A DNA stretch of 64,000 nucleotides from Scedosporium boydii (GCA_002221725.1 NJFT01000118.1:56179-120178), one strand, 5' to 3'; counted from the stretch's first letter, positions 25,942-36,127 are shown. The notes: generated from the letters alone by a model not told the origin. Translations and numbers: made by a program.

Positions 25942-28446
25942 ATGGTGCGAAATCGGGCCAGCGGGGCTTCGTTGCGGAAGACCGTTGACTTGACCGGCAT
26001 TATGACTATGGCTGAGAAGGAAGACCTTGTTATTCTCATTTCCCGTATCATGGAGAGGATGAGCCGCCAGCTCGGCGAGTCGTTTGATGCCACCCCTACT
26101 TCCCTTGACAGGGCTGTCGATATAGTGAATGGATGGGTACATGTCATCGTCAACAAGGACGAAAGCCCCACGCAACCCGGCGACGAGCAGAATCCGGCGA
26201 AAGGCAACGATAACCCTACGGTTACCATACCCGTCACCTCTAACGAGCCTAGTCAAGCAAGCGGCTCTCCGCCTATGGTTCAGAATCAGCCCAAGTCGGT
26301 CGTTGACGAGTCGTCCTCGCGGCTGAGCCAGTTGAAAAGGGAGCTTGTCGATGCCTTTGAGAAGTGGCAGAGGGCCGTCCTCCAAAAGATTCGCGAGATC
26401 CACATCACCCAGCCAGCCCAGTCGGGCCATGCTCCTGAAAACGAAGGACCGGGAGGCAGAGGTAGAGGATTTCGTGGCGGTCGAGGCGGCATGCGAGGTG
26501 GACGGGGCCGCGGTGGCCCAGCTATCCAAACCACTGGTGAGTAGATCTACCGTTGAAGAAGAGACGAAACTCTCTCTCTCTAACTCTGCTCCAAAATCAT
26601 AGCTCCGCTTCGACCTCCGCCTTTCAACGAGACCGATCCTGAGCTAATCCAGCGATTTCGTCCAAGCCCCACGCCTCTCTGGCAGTTGCCACTCTGGAAT
26701 AGGAAGCGCCTCCTCCACATCGTCCTGTTGCTCCTCCTGTCTATGGAGGACTACCCATCATATGCGCGTCTTCTCATGCTTCATTTGACTTCGTCCCTAC
26801 AACTGCCCCTGAGGACCTATCAAGAAGACGAGGTCGATGTCGCTAGGGGCCTTGGCAAGCTTGCGGCCGCGTTCGATCCGGATGAAGCCATGAAAAAGTT
26901 CCTAGAGCAAAAGGCTGTGCGAAGGGGTAGAGGAAACGGTCAGGCGCCTGTCACAACCCCCCTCCCAGTTGCTAATAAGGCCTCGTCGATTATCATGGCG
27001 GAAATGGGAACACCTCTCGGTGCCGGCGGAATTGCAAAGACGGCGGCTACGAGCTTGCTCGGATGCATGTCTGCAGCCGACGTACAAGTCGGCGGTTTTT
27101 TCGGGATTTATTTGGCCAAGTCGTCGGTAAAGCCGATTGAGTCTTATGTTAAAGACGTCCCAGACTTCGGGTTTGTCCCCCTTCACGGCGACGATCAGAA
27201 TGTCCTCCAGAAAACGCAGGATGTCCCGCCTAGCGATCGGCGTCTCCAGCTAAGCTGGGTTCTTAATGGCTGGTTGACGGAGGAGAGCAATGCGACGAAG
27301 TCGTGGAAATGCCTTGGTCGTCAAGCAGAGGCATATGCAGTTCGTTGGGAAGTGTCGGCGCTCTCAAGCCTCGGAACCGCCTTGGAGACAGCTGTCGGAA
27401 GCGCTGCTTGGGCTAGGGCACATCGGGAACTCCGTTCGAGGTCTAGTAAGTTTCCCAGCAGCAGGAGAACAAGGAAAAAAACCCTAGGTCATATATCGTC
27501 GTTTGTGCTAACCGATGAAAAACCAGGCATGGATGTCGTCCGGAGTGGACAGTGGCCGTCATCTATTTTAAAAATTAATAAGATTGTGGATAATGCCTGG
27601 AACGTCGGCATGGTACGAGCAGACAAGACGGGGCTGATTCTTGCGGATACGATCCAACGGAAGGTACAAGGTGGCAGACCCATCAATCTTTTGGGACACA
27701 GCCTCGCCGCGCGAACGATTTATGTCTGCCTCATGGCCCTGGCCGAGAGGCGCCAGTTTGGGCTGGTCGACTCAGTCGTGCTGTTTGGAGCACCTGCCCC
27801 GTCGGAAACCCATGTGTGGCTGACGCTGAAGAGCACTGTTGCTGGCCGGCTCGTGAACGTTTATTCGGACAAGGATTACATGTTGGGCTTTATGATGCGA
27901 ATGTCTAACACTGACTTTGGTGTTGCTGGACTGCAGCCGATTGTCGACGTACCGGGTGTGGAGAATTATGACGCCAGCAACTTTGTCAGCGGTCACCTAA
28001 GATACCAATACCTTGTCGGCATGATCCTCCGCGATATAGGATGGGAGGACATCGATGTTAAGCAGGTGGCCGAGGACCAGGTCACACTAGCAGAAATGGA
28101 CCAGAAGTTTGGCACGACCACGCTTCCTGCGCCTCTTGGAAGAACGGAACCCACCACCGGCAACGCAGACACTGCCAATGAAGCCGCCGATAATGGAAAC
28201 GCTGGCAGTGAAACCGCTAGCACCGACGGAAACTCTAGTCGCGGTGGTAGGGGTGGTAGGGGCGGCAGAGGTGGTAGAGGCGGTAGAGGTGCTAGGGCAA
28301 GGGGTAATGGACGTGGCCAGCCGCATCCTCATGGTGGTGACGGCGGAGGAGCAAGAGGAGCAGGTGGCAGCCTCCGCCGAGGACGAAGGGGCGATCGCCG
28401 GAACGGAGGCCAGTCGCGAGCGGGTAAGAACATATTTCAGCCCTAG
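25942..28446 (+). CDS. DUF726 (TMCO4/Mil1-like) alpha/beta-hydrolase with two RGG boxes
   Basis: Proposed exons are 25942-26536, 26603-27445 and 27527-28446, about 785 residues. Intron 1 has donor GTGAGT. Intron 2 (81 nt: donor GTAAGT, branch GCTAAC, acceptor CCAG) is a multiple of three with no stop, so an unspliced reading adds 27 residues that interrupt the conserved core. The family core is plain: MAEKEDLVILISRIMERM, a hydrophobic LLHIVLLLLLSMEDYPSYAR, GWLTEESNATKSWKCLGRQ, NKIVDNAWNVGMVRADK, the nucleophile elbow GHSLAAR, then GLVDSVVLFGAPAP and SGHLRYQYLVGMIL. Two features are odd for this family: an RGG-rich segment near residues 170-195 and another at the C-terminus. RGG boxes usually bind RNA. 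A late donor GTAAGA at 28424 could change the last few residues. The substrate is unknown. Confidence 0.75.
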
Positions 28447-28755
28447 GTGATGGAGAGCATCTTACCTGTCACAACATCAAACTAGGCATTAGACGTTAAA
28501 GGGAGGTCTGTGACTGGAGGGCCTCGGCCATCAGTAATGTACGATAGCAGTTTCTGGAGGTATAGGATGGAAAAAGATGTGCTGGAAGGGCCGGCTGGCG
28601 CGGAGTCTGTTGGCATTCCTGGCTACATACCTGGTAGCAAACTTCCAGAGAATAGAATACCCCTTGTTTCAGCAACCGTTTCGTTCAGTTCGGTTCTTCT
28701 TCCCCGACACCATCGCATCAAGCATATTCTATTAGAGGATGAGATTTATTATTTA
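28447..28755. other. Short convergent intergenic region
   Basis: This is the 3' flank shared by the DUF726 gene and the GatC-like gene. I see nothing in it beyond probable 3' UTRs. Confidence 0.5.
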
Positions 28756-29322
28756 TTATTCCACGGCTTCCTTCCCACTCTTTACTGCAAAGTATCTCCC
28801 CGCTTTCCTCGAGGCAGTCTGCAAGGGGTCCCAATCTTCAACACCTTCCGTGTCAACTTTCCTGTCTCTAACTCTCCTAGGTCGTTGATAGTGCCCCACA
28901 ACCACCTCCTCCTTCAAAGTCCCCAGCAGCTGTTCCAGCCCGACGGTAGTTTCCCGCTTCGCGGCCTCGGTCTCGTCCATCACGGCGCGCAGGGGTTCGA
29001 CGCCGCGCGTGTCGCAGGCCTGGACGCGGCGGACGAAGCGGAGCTGGAGGTGGAGGTCGCGGAGGAGGGAGGCTTCTTCGTCGGCGGTGCGGGGGAGGGG
29101 GAGGGCGGAGAGGCGGAGGAGGTGGTGGAGTTGAGCGGGTGTTATGGATTCTTCTTGTTGTTCTTGTTGTGGTTGTTCTTTTGAGGAGGAGGAGGAGGAG
29201 TCGAGGAGGGAGTGAGTGCTCCAGGTTGGTTGGCTGGGGATGTGGGAGGTGTGTCGGACGGGGGGGAGGGTGATTTTGGGCCGGAGGAGGAGGGGGCGGA
29301 TGGAGCGGATTTTTGGTCGCAT
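28756..29322 (-). CDS. GatC-like mitochondrial glutamyl-tRNA(Gln) amidotransferase subunit
   Basis: A single exon encodes 188 residues. The Arg-rich, acid-free first 20 residues (MRPKIRSIRPLLLRPKITL) are a good mitochondrial presequence. A Ser/Gln-rich linker follows, then the GatC-type helical region: ITPAQLHHLLRLSALPLP, EEASLLRDLHLQLRFVRRVQ and VEPLRAVMDET. In bacteria GatC wraps around GatA and stabilises the GatCAB complex that turns Glu-tRNA(Gln) into Gln-tRNA(Gln). Filamentous fungi have a long divergent version often labelled Gta3-domain protein. The tail DWDPLQTASRKAGRYFAVKSG is conserved-looking. The partner subunits are not in this window. Confidence 0.8.
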   Translation of the reverse strand: MRPKIRSIRPLLLRPKITLPPVRHTSHIPSQPTWSTHSLLDSSSSSSKEQPQQEQQEESITPAQLHHLLRLSALPLPRTADEEASLLRDLHLQLRFVRRVQACDTRGVEPLRAVMDETEAAKRETTVGLEQLLGTLKEEVVVGHYQRPRRVRDRKVDTEGVEDWDPLQTASRKAGRYFAVKSGKEAVE

Positions 29323-29573
29323 TGTAATTGCGAGGATGGGTTGATCGTGTGGGAATTGAATGGGATATGGTGTCGAGACTAATATGGATTGGAGTTGGAT
29401 TAATGATGGACGTTGGATGTTGCATGAGCTTCACAGCTTAAACGGAAACATATTTCGCCGAATACCGAATACACCGTCCGCTTCTCCACATAGACAGACC
29501 CTGTTTGTTAGCCAAGCCTTTCGTCAATAATTTTCCTTTCTCCTTTTAAGTGAACACAGGAGCATAAGCTGCT
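29323..29573. other. Upstream region of the GatC-like gene and of the 5S gene
   Basis: These 251 bp separate the start of the GatC-like gene from the divergent 5S rRNA gene. No clear motif is seen apart from A/T-rich DNA immediately before the 5S start. Confidence 0.4.
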
Positions 29574-29692
29574 ACATACGGCCATAGCTCGCAGAATATT
29601 GAGGGTCCCGTCCGCTCCCCTGTACACAAGCTGCGAAGCGCCGGACTAGTAGTTGGGTCGGTGACGACCAGCGAATCCCCGGTGTTGTATGT
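29574..29692 (+). rRNA. 5S ribosomal RNA gene, divergent subtype
   Basis: The 119-base segment starts ACATACGGCCAT and ends GGTGTTGTATGT, so the termini pair as helix I. The internal blocks GTCCCGTCCGCTC, AGTAGTTGGGTCGGTGACG and CCAGCGAATCC are the typical fungal 5S and TFIIIA/C control sequences. The helix II/III arm differs from the Sordariomycete form I remember, yet still pairs: GC-TCGCAG with CTGCGA-A-GC, including the single bulged A. A T6 terminator follows directly. Solitary 5S genes scattered between protein genes are normal for Pezizomycotina. Confidence 0.9.
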
Positions 29693-29697
29693 TTTTT
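29692..29697 (+). terminator. RNA polymerase III T6 terminator of the 5S gene
   Basis: Six T in a row follow the last helix-I bases of the 5S gene, the usual Pol III stop signal. A longer T tract (T7) begins 10 bases further on and may act as backup. Confidence 0.85.
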
Positions 29698-30330
29698 GCT
29701 GCCTTTTTTTCTCCTTCCCCCTCTCCCCCCTTTTTTTCCCTTTTTTTCCTTCTATCTTCGGATTTCCTATCTTTATTTTGTATTCTTCCGCTCGCTCCTG
29801 GTCGGCGAGAGGAGTGTTGGGACTCCACTGCACTGGTAATTGCGACTTCGGAACATTTCCAAGACGAGCCAGGTGGGGGGTAGCGTTGTCTGCCGCCCCT
29901 TACATCGACGCGGAACACCTTCGTCTTGGAGATGATGATAATATTGACAACGTTCGCCCTTATCTTAAAAGGGCAAATTACACTGGCTCCATTAATGCCA
30001 AGAGCGGAATATTAACATTGAATATTGGGAACGTCGAATGCGGGTGCATGTACGCTAACCCCTGCAAAACTGGCTGAGGCCGGGGACATAGGTTCAGCTC
30101 GTCTGCGACCTCGTAGGTTTAAACGACATGGATGGAAGAACAATTGACGAGAAAGGTTGCAAGATGTTTAGATGGCCCGCGCCACCTGTTTGCGGGTTGC
30201 CACAACTTGATGGCTGCCTGTCTACGAGGCTGTGACCCTTGCATGAGCGCTTTCTATCTTACATCCGGCAACAATTTCACCCGACGCTTCATTCGCAGAT
30301 ATTATCGGCGCTCCAATACGAAGGTAAAGC
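29698..30330. other. Intergenic region, 5S gene to CorA-like gene
   Basis: No supported gene. Frames just upstream of 30331 (around 30239-30320, ending YEG at a GTAAAG site) might be an extra first exon of the CorA-like protein spliced to the acceptor TTTTTCCCAG near 30380, but I could not confirm this. Confidence 0.4.
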
Positions 30331-31602
30331 ATGGCGAGCCCTGGCGGATGGAATCTTGACGGCTTGGATTTTTCCCAGACAGAAACTCAAGTCCGTGTTT
30401 TCATGCTTGGTACGGGCGGAGCGGAGGAGGTACCGCTAGATATTGTCAATCCAGAATCAGAATCAGCTCACAAAGCGGCATTGAAGCAACCGGCCATCCT
30501 GGTCCTGGAGTCTCGCGGAGGAAACTGCGTTGGATTCCAGGCACCTCGAGATTTTATCCAACGCACCTGTCAAGCTTGGGGGATGCCACCACGTTTCCTG
30601 AGAATGATGCAAAAGCCAGGCTCATTGCCCCTCTTTGCGCATCTGGTCGAAACAGAACAGAAAATCAAAGCAATCAACTTGGGTTTTCGATGGGGACCTG
30701 GTCATTCCAACTTCGTGGTCTTTTTTTGCCGTTTCGAGCCGGAAAATTCAACACTTCGTGCATTTCTGGCGTCCCGGGACGTTCTACAATGCCAGTCTGT
30801 GCTAGATTTAATGGTCAGCGAGGCAGATGTGCTTCGAGAGCGTCCGTTGGAACTCTTCAGCCTGCTTATCGACTCCTGCCGACAATATGTGGATTGCGAT
30901 GCCCAAGAGGAGAACAAGAGAATGATAGAGATTGGCATGTCTCTCCAAGTGATGGACAAACAGTGGGCTAGTGGGTGGGGGTTCAAGCCTTTCAACCCAT
31001 CAGCCAATATGAGCTCAACCATCTACCATGCCATGAACTCAATTGCCTGGCTCAAGAAGAACTGTTGCGAGCTCATAGATATTGGCCAACATTATGTCGA
31101 CTTCGCCAACGAAGTCAGACATGCGTATCGTCTGAGGATACCAAAAGACGGAGTCCACGATGTCGTCCTTCGTGCCGGCCATCACAGGCACATGCTAGCA
31201 TACTTGGAAACGATGTTGGCTGGTCAATTTAACTTCCACAGCAACTTGCTCATGCAGCACGAAGCACAGTCAACTCTGGCCATCTCAAAGGCGTCCCAGA
31301 ATATCGCGGCGGCGAGCCAAAGAGATGCTCTATCCATGAAGACAGTATCATATCTCACGTTAGTGTTTCTCCCTGCCACTTTTGTATCGGCAATCTTCTC
31401 GACGACAATATTTGATTTCCAGAATTGGGAAAAGGGTGCGAGCGGCGAACCAGTTGTTTCTCCCGGTTGGTGGGTCTTCCTTGTTAGCTGTGTTGGAGCA
31501 ACAGTTGTCACAATAAGCGCCTGGCTCCGGTGGCACCATGGCGATATAAAGAGATGGAGAGAATATCAGAAGTGGGTTGATAGCACTGAAGGTGGTTCGT
31601 AA
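30331..31602 (+). CDS. CorA-like membrane protein (fungal CorA-like Mg2+ transporter family)
   Basis: The frame gives 423 residues. The long soluble part has no catalytic motif I know. The C-terminus shows the layout of fungal CorA-like proteins: a helical stretch with NIAAASQRDALSMKTVSYL, TM1 at about 340-360 (TLVFLPATFVSAIFSTTIF), a short loop, TM2 at about 379-398 (WWVFLVSCVGATVVTISAW) and a basic tail. The phrase MKTVSYLTLVFLPATFV matches the family consensus around the first membrane helix. The GMN loop motif of true CorA channels is absent, so metal transport should not be assumed. The N-terminus may be longer through an upstream exon. It lies next to a broken gene and far from housekeeping genes. 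Confidence 0.72.
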   Translation: MASPGGWNLDGLDFSQTETQVRVFMLGTGGAEEVPLDIVNPESESAHKAALKQPAILVLESRGGNCVGFQAPRDFIQRTCQAWGMPPRFLRMMQKPGSLPLFAHLVETEQKIKAINLGFRWGPGHSNFVVFFCRFEPENSTLRAFLASRDVLQCQSVLDLMVSEADVLRERPLELFSLLIDSCRQYVDCDAQEENKRMIEIGMSLQVMDKQWASGWGFKPFNPSANMSSTIYHAMNSIAWLKKNCCELIDIGQHYVDFANEVRHAYRLRIPKDGVHDVVLRAGHHRHMLAYLETMLAGQFNFHSNLLMQHEAQSTLAISKASQNIAAASQRDALSMKTVSYLTLVFLPATFVSAIFSTTIFDFQNWEKGASGEPVVSPGWWVFLVSCVGATVVTISAWLRWHHGDIKRWREYQKWVDSTEGGS

Positions 31603-31850
31603 CTATTGATCAAATGTATTTTCTTGGGGCAATTCAGCATCAAATCTGAAGGAGGGGCCGGTGGAGGATTCAGGTACTTCAATTGTTGATGTCGAGAGCG
31701 AGAGCACATGCCGTGTTGTTTTTGGTCTGCCCTCCTAGCGAGATTGAAGCTGGACCAGACATTGGCCTTTCCAAACGCGACGGCATCTACAAGATGAGTT
31801 AACTAATATACCGACCCTAACGCCTGTCGCAGCCACAAGGACCATAGATA
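31603..31850. other. Short intergenic region
   Basis: These 248 bp follow the CorA-like gene. The sequence AATATACCGACC appears here (near 31805) and again near 31924, about 120 bases apart, on either side of the start of the broken gene. Confidence 0.4.
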
Positions 31851-32414
31851 ATGGAGAACTTTCAAGGGAAAGACTCCAAGCCAACAGGCTAGCTACGCAT
31901 TGCTATCCGCTATATCACAACCAATATACCGACCGAACCTTCGGACAGGGCAGCGCGCATTGCCGACGACTTCGCGCGACGTGCTCCGACTCTCATGAGG
32001 CAATTTAGCTGGGATGTCGATTATATACATCTGCCAGGTGATTTCGATAGCGATGAGCGTCTGGTCACTTGGATCTTATGCGACTTTAATGTACACGATC
32101 GACGTCCAGTCACCCCGATTCCAGTTCAGTTTTGGAAAGTGAAATACAACAGCGACGGTACCCCGTACGTAGACTTCCCAACCCTTGCACTCTTTCTAAC
32201 TGCGGACCCGTACCCTTTTTAACGTATCTCGCGATTAAACAGGATTTTCATAGAGCGTCTTGTTTGGCCCCATGGCAGACAGGTAACTGACAGGTACAAA
32301 TGGGGTGGTCCAGAGGGCGAATGGGAGTCCGACTCAAGAAGAGAAGCATTGCCACTGAGATGTGTGAAAGCTAGGCTGATGGTGATTTGCTGGGACAACC
32401 CTTACTGGCCATAA
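31851..32414 (+). pseudogene. Broken two-exon conserved-looking gene of unknown function
   Basis: Exon 1 (31851-32164) and exon 2 (32243-32414) join in phase through a donor GTACGT and acceptor AACAG, giving a protein-like stretch with QFSWDVDYIHLPGDFDS, VQFWKVKYNSDGTP, ERLVWPHGRQV and RYKWGGPEGEW and ending in PYWP. From the ATG at 31851 the frame meets a TAG at 31890-31892 after 13 codons, then stays open for about 90 codons. If the real start is the ATG at 31995, a protein of about 114 residues remains possible. I do not recognise the family. The clean splice and high Trp/Tyr content argue that it was once coding; the early stop argues for decay, or for an unseen upstream exon joined at the CTAG acceptor ending at 31892. 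Confidence 0.45.
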
Positions 32415-32938
32415 ACTAATAATATACCCATTTTTTTCTGCTACCAATATCAAATTACAGAGATATCCTTATAGTTTATATCGTATGAATATACCCAGCA
32501 TAAGGGGAAGCTTTCCAAGATATTCCACGAGTGATTTCCGCTTGTATTATTCGAAGCGTTGTAAGGTGTGGCTTGTAGCTCAGTGCTGTGGCTGAGCAAT
32601 TCATGTCCTCGAATCCTCAGCCAAAGTCTGCGACGCAAAGTGCCCCACCAGCGTCATAGACACTGCCGTCAATGCTTCAATGGTCTGTCCAACCCACACG
32701 GACAACTAGCAAAGCCACGACTACGACCTCGACTCCCGACCACAATCCCACATGGCCAACAAGCCTCAAGCAACTGGACTTCGTGGCATCATCTATATTA
32801 ATACTCATTTCACCCGCGACTATTTTCAAGAACAACTTTGACTCAACTTCGATCATCCCCACGACCCCACGATTCGGACTTAACCACACCTAACCGGCCA
32901 GAGCTGCCTAGCCCCGCATCACATTCATCATCTTCATC
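32415..32938. other. Upstream region of SEC17
   Basis: No coding frame is credible. The last 100 bases are CA/TC-rich, ending in a CATCATCTTCATC stretch just before the SEC17 ATG, typical of a fungal 5' leader. Confidence 0.5.
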
Positions 32939-34075
32939 ATGGCGCAAGATCCTCGAGCCCTGCTTCAAAAGGCAAGCTTTCATACGGCCGGGACGCCGAA
33001 GTAGTTTCACTGGTGTAGTTTGTGAATACTAACGAGACGCCTCTACGGGGTTTGCACAGGCAAACAAGACGCTGGCCAGTGCCTCGAGCGGCTTCAGTTT
33101 CTTTGGCGGACGGGAGACTAAGTATCAGGATGCCGCGGACCTTTTCATCCAGGCGGCGAATTCGTTCAAGATGCAGAAGCAGCGTACGTCTATACAATCT
33201 ACATTCTCTCCCAGCCGAAATAAAGCGCCATTTCCAGAATGATTACTTATGGAGACGTCTACAGTGAGGGAGGCGGGCCAGGCGTTCGAGCAAGCAGCGG
33301 AGATCCAGACCAAGTACCTCAACGATCCCGACGATGCGGCTAATACCATGGTCGATGCGTTCAAGTCCTACCGAACTGTCGACGCCGATGCCGCGAGCAG
33401 GTGTCTCGATGTTGCCGTACAGCGATACTGCGTAAAGGGTAACTTCCGACGGGCCGCGACACACAAGGAGAGCCTCGGTGACCTGTACGAGAACGAACTG
33501 AACGATAACCATAAGGCTATTGAGTGTTACGAAGCTGCCGCCGGGTGGTATGAAGGTGACAATGCTATTGCGTACGTCTTTCTGGCGCTCCCCAAGTTTT
33601 AAATCCATCCGAGTCGCATCACACTAACATGCATTGCCATGACAGGCTCGCAAATAAGCTTTGGCTCAAGGTTGCCGACCTCGCAGCCCTAGAAGGGGAT
33701 TACCACAAGGCAATCGGCAACTTCGAAAAGGTCGCCAAGGCGTCTGTCAGCAACAACCTCATGAAGTACTCTGTAAAAGACTACTTCCTCAAGGCCGGAA
33801 TCTGCTACCTTGCCACCGGCGATCTTATTGCCGCTCAGCGCGCCATAGGCGGCTACGCCGAACTAGACCCGGGCTTCGCTTCCCAACGGGAAAACCTGCT
33901 GCTCAACGACATTTTGGCTTCTGTTCAAGCGGGTGACCCTGAGGACTTTGCTGACAAGCTATACATGTACGACCAGGTTAGCAAGCTGGACAAGTGGAAG
34001 ACGACGATATTACTGAGGGTGAAGAACAATATTGTCAAGGCGGAGGATGAGGGTGGTGATGATGAGTTTGCTTAG
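32939..34075 (+). CDS. SEC17: Alpha-SNAP (Sec17), vesicular-fusion adaptor
   Basis: Four exons, 32939-32971, 33060-33183, 33265-33571 and 33646-34075, give about 297 residues, close to the yeast length of 292. Exon 1 codes only MAQDPRALLQK and ends at a non-canonical GC donor (AAG|GCAAGC), paired with a perfect TACTAAC branch site and a CACAG acceptor. No GT donor restores the family sequence. The protein shows TPR-like helices: GFSFFGGRETKYQDAADLF, EAGQAFEQAAEIQTKYLN, ATHKESLGDLYE, KAIECYEAAAGWYEGDNA, and the C-terminal DQVSKLDKWKTTILLRVKN that stimulates NSF (Sec18). The last residues GGDDEFA are acidic. It recruits NSF to SNARE complexes for disassembly on secretory membranes. Confidence 0.96.
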
Positions 34076-34383
34076 GCTGAGGGCGAGATCTTCGACTTGC
34101 TCTTAGGAGACGACGGAAGAGAGATGATTGACTTTGTTTAGCGGGTGACCAGATCTCCCATCTCAACAAAGCGTCCTACCTAACAAAGCGTTCTTTACAT
34201 TGGAGGCTTCGAGTGGATTATTTTCCTTATTCTTTTTTCCTTTTCTGATATATCAAGGTGTTACGGAATCATAGTTTACTTGTCAAACCTGCAATGCATT
34301 GAAAATTGCATGATCCAAAAACAACTCTATGCATCGATCCGGGGTATTATTTTTCACCGTAGCAACTATGTTTTTCCCTACCA
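34076..34383. other. Convergent intergenic region SEC17/UTP7
   Basis: This is 308 bp of 3' flank for two convergent genes. A repeated ACAAAGCGT phrase (near 34164 and 34184) is the only pattern noticed. Confidence 0.5.
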
Positions 34384-36127
34384 CTACTCCTTTCTTACAA
34401 ACCGTGAGAGAGCAGGTCCCAACTCGGCCTGCTGCTCCTCCTGCCTCTGCGAATTCTGCTTCTGCTGCTCCTTCCAAAGTTCCTCGATCCTCAGCCTCTT
34501 CTCGTCGATAATGTTCCTCTTGCGCTGCTTCCTCATGTACTTCTTCAGCGCGCTGTTCTTGCCCCTTGTCCTGTTGCGGAGTTCCTCGACGAAATCGGGC
34601 GCGGTGGTATCGAGATCTTTCTCAACTTCGCGTTGCTTCTGGGATCGGAGGTCTAATTGGCCGATGAAGTTGGGGTCGAGGGCGATCATTTCGGGTTGGA
34701 GCTTGTTGAGGAGGGCCTTTACTTCTCCTTCTTGCCTCTGTCTCTTGTTCTCGTAAGGGTTCACCTCCAGGGCGTCGAAGTTGGGCTCGCCAGCACCGGG
34801 GACAAGGATTGATGAGAAACCCTCGTCGTGGCCGAGACCGAGAACATCTTCGAAGGGACACCATTGCACTCTCTCGATCTTTTTGCCCTCTCCTCCCCAG
34901 GACATGTAGGGGCTCTTGACCCTCTCGGTGGAAAAGAGATCCTTCCATATCGTCGTGCTCGTACCCCACGAGACGGATGTGAGGCCCGTGTCTGATATCG
35001 CCACCGACGAGCCAGGCTGCCTCGTGTAGTATGAGTTGACTTCCTTGAACATTCGTATATCCCACACTGCCATCTTGAGATCCTGGCCTGTCGAAACCAT
35101 GTACCTTCCTGCTCGGTCTACCGCAAGCGATCGTACCGGGCCCTTGTGTGCTAATAACTTGACCAGAGGTTCTGACGAATTCGGAGACCAGAGGGTGACG
35201 GTGCCGTTTTGGTGTCCGGCGTGAAGTATCGCGTTCCAGGGGTTCTGTGTTAGGGATACGGGTGCGCCGAGTCCCGTTCGGATTTCGCTGACAAGGTCAC
35301 CGGTGGAAACATCCTGGTACTTCAGCCAGCCGGGCGTAGACTAGGGAGCCATATTGTTAGACTAGTCAAGGTATTTTAAAGATAGATAGGGGCCGTATAT
35401 TTGTATGGTGGGGACTTACCATGGTAGCGAGGAGGAAGTGGTAAGGAAGGAACTCCATATGAGTTACCTCCATGAGTTTCCTCAGACAGTGTATTTCCAT
35501 GCCGTTGTGGTCGTAGATATATGTGTACTTCTTTTGTGCCACGGCAAAGTATTGGTTGTTGTGTAGCCACTTGACATCCTTCACCGTCTCCCCCAGATTG
35601 ATTTCGCAGCCGAGCTTGCCCTCTCGCCAATCCATGGTCGCAATATGACCTTTGCGCCCACCTAGGAGCAATTCACGGCCGTTCCTCGAGTAGTCAAAGA
35701 CGTAAGGGCCGAGTTGGTCGAGCGTCAAATCGAATCGCTTCTGCGCAGTTTCTAGAGCCGCATGTTCCGTTATTTCGTCCTGTCGCACCCGATACGTCCT
35801 TTCCAACTCGTGTTCCGTCTCGAGGAAGCCGACCGCGTTCTCGTGAAGAATCTCGGCGTCCTTGGCCTTGATCGCCGCATCTTTGAACTTGTTTTCTAAC
35901 GCCGAGAGATTCCTCCTAAGCTTCTTGTCCTTGATTTTTCTGGTGTCCAACCCATTTCCCCTGCCGTACTCGCTGTTTGCCGCGCGGTGGCGTTGTGCCC
36001 TCACCCTCTCGTGCTTGGGAATTAGATCGGCGCGGGATTGGCGGGCTACTACGGCGCCCTTTGAGTTTCCGGGGCGGTTGGGCTTGGATTTTGGCTTCTC
36101 AGCCACTGCTTTTGTTGAATCCTCCAT
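34384..36127 (-). CDS. UTP7: U3 snoRNP-associated protein Utp7 (WDR46/BING4)
   Basis: Exons 36127-35420 and 35340-34384 encode about 554 residues, about the size of yeast Utp7. The 79-nt intron has donor GTAAGT, branch TCTAAC and acceptor CCCTAG, phase 0. The N-terminus is basic and coiled. WD-type repeats follow (GPYVFDYSRNGRELLLGGRKG, EVTHMEFLPYHFLLAT, GHQNGTVTLWSPN, GPVRSLAVDRAGRYMVSTG, DLKMAVWDIR). The BING4 C-terminal domain is clear (ERVQWCPFEDVLGLGHDEG, GEPNFDALEVNPYENKRQR). Utp7 belongs to the small-subunit processome that cleaves 18S pre-rRNA in the nucleolus. It is divergent from TSR1, another 40S biogenesis factor. Confidence 0.95.

Noticed and set aside
32560..32640. tRNA-like string TAGCTCAGTG...CTCGAATCC
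   Set aside because: The gap between the D-arm-like and T-arm-like parts is far too short for an anticodon arm.
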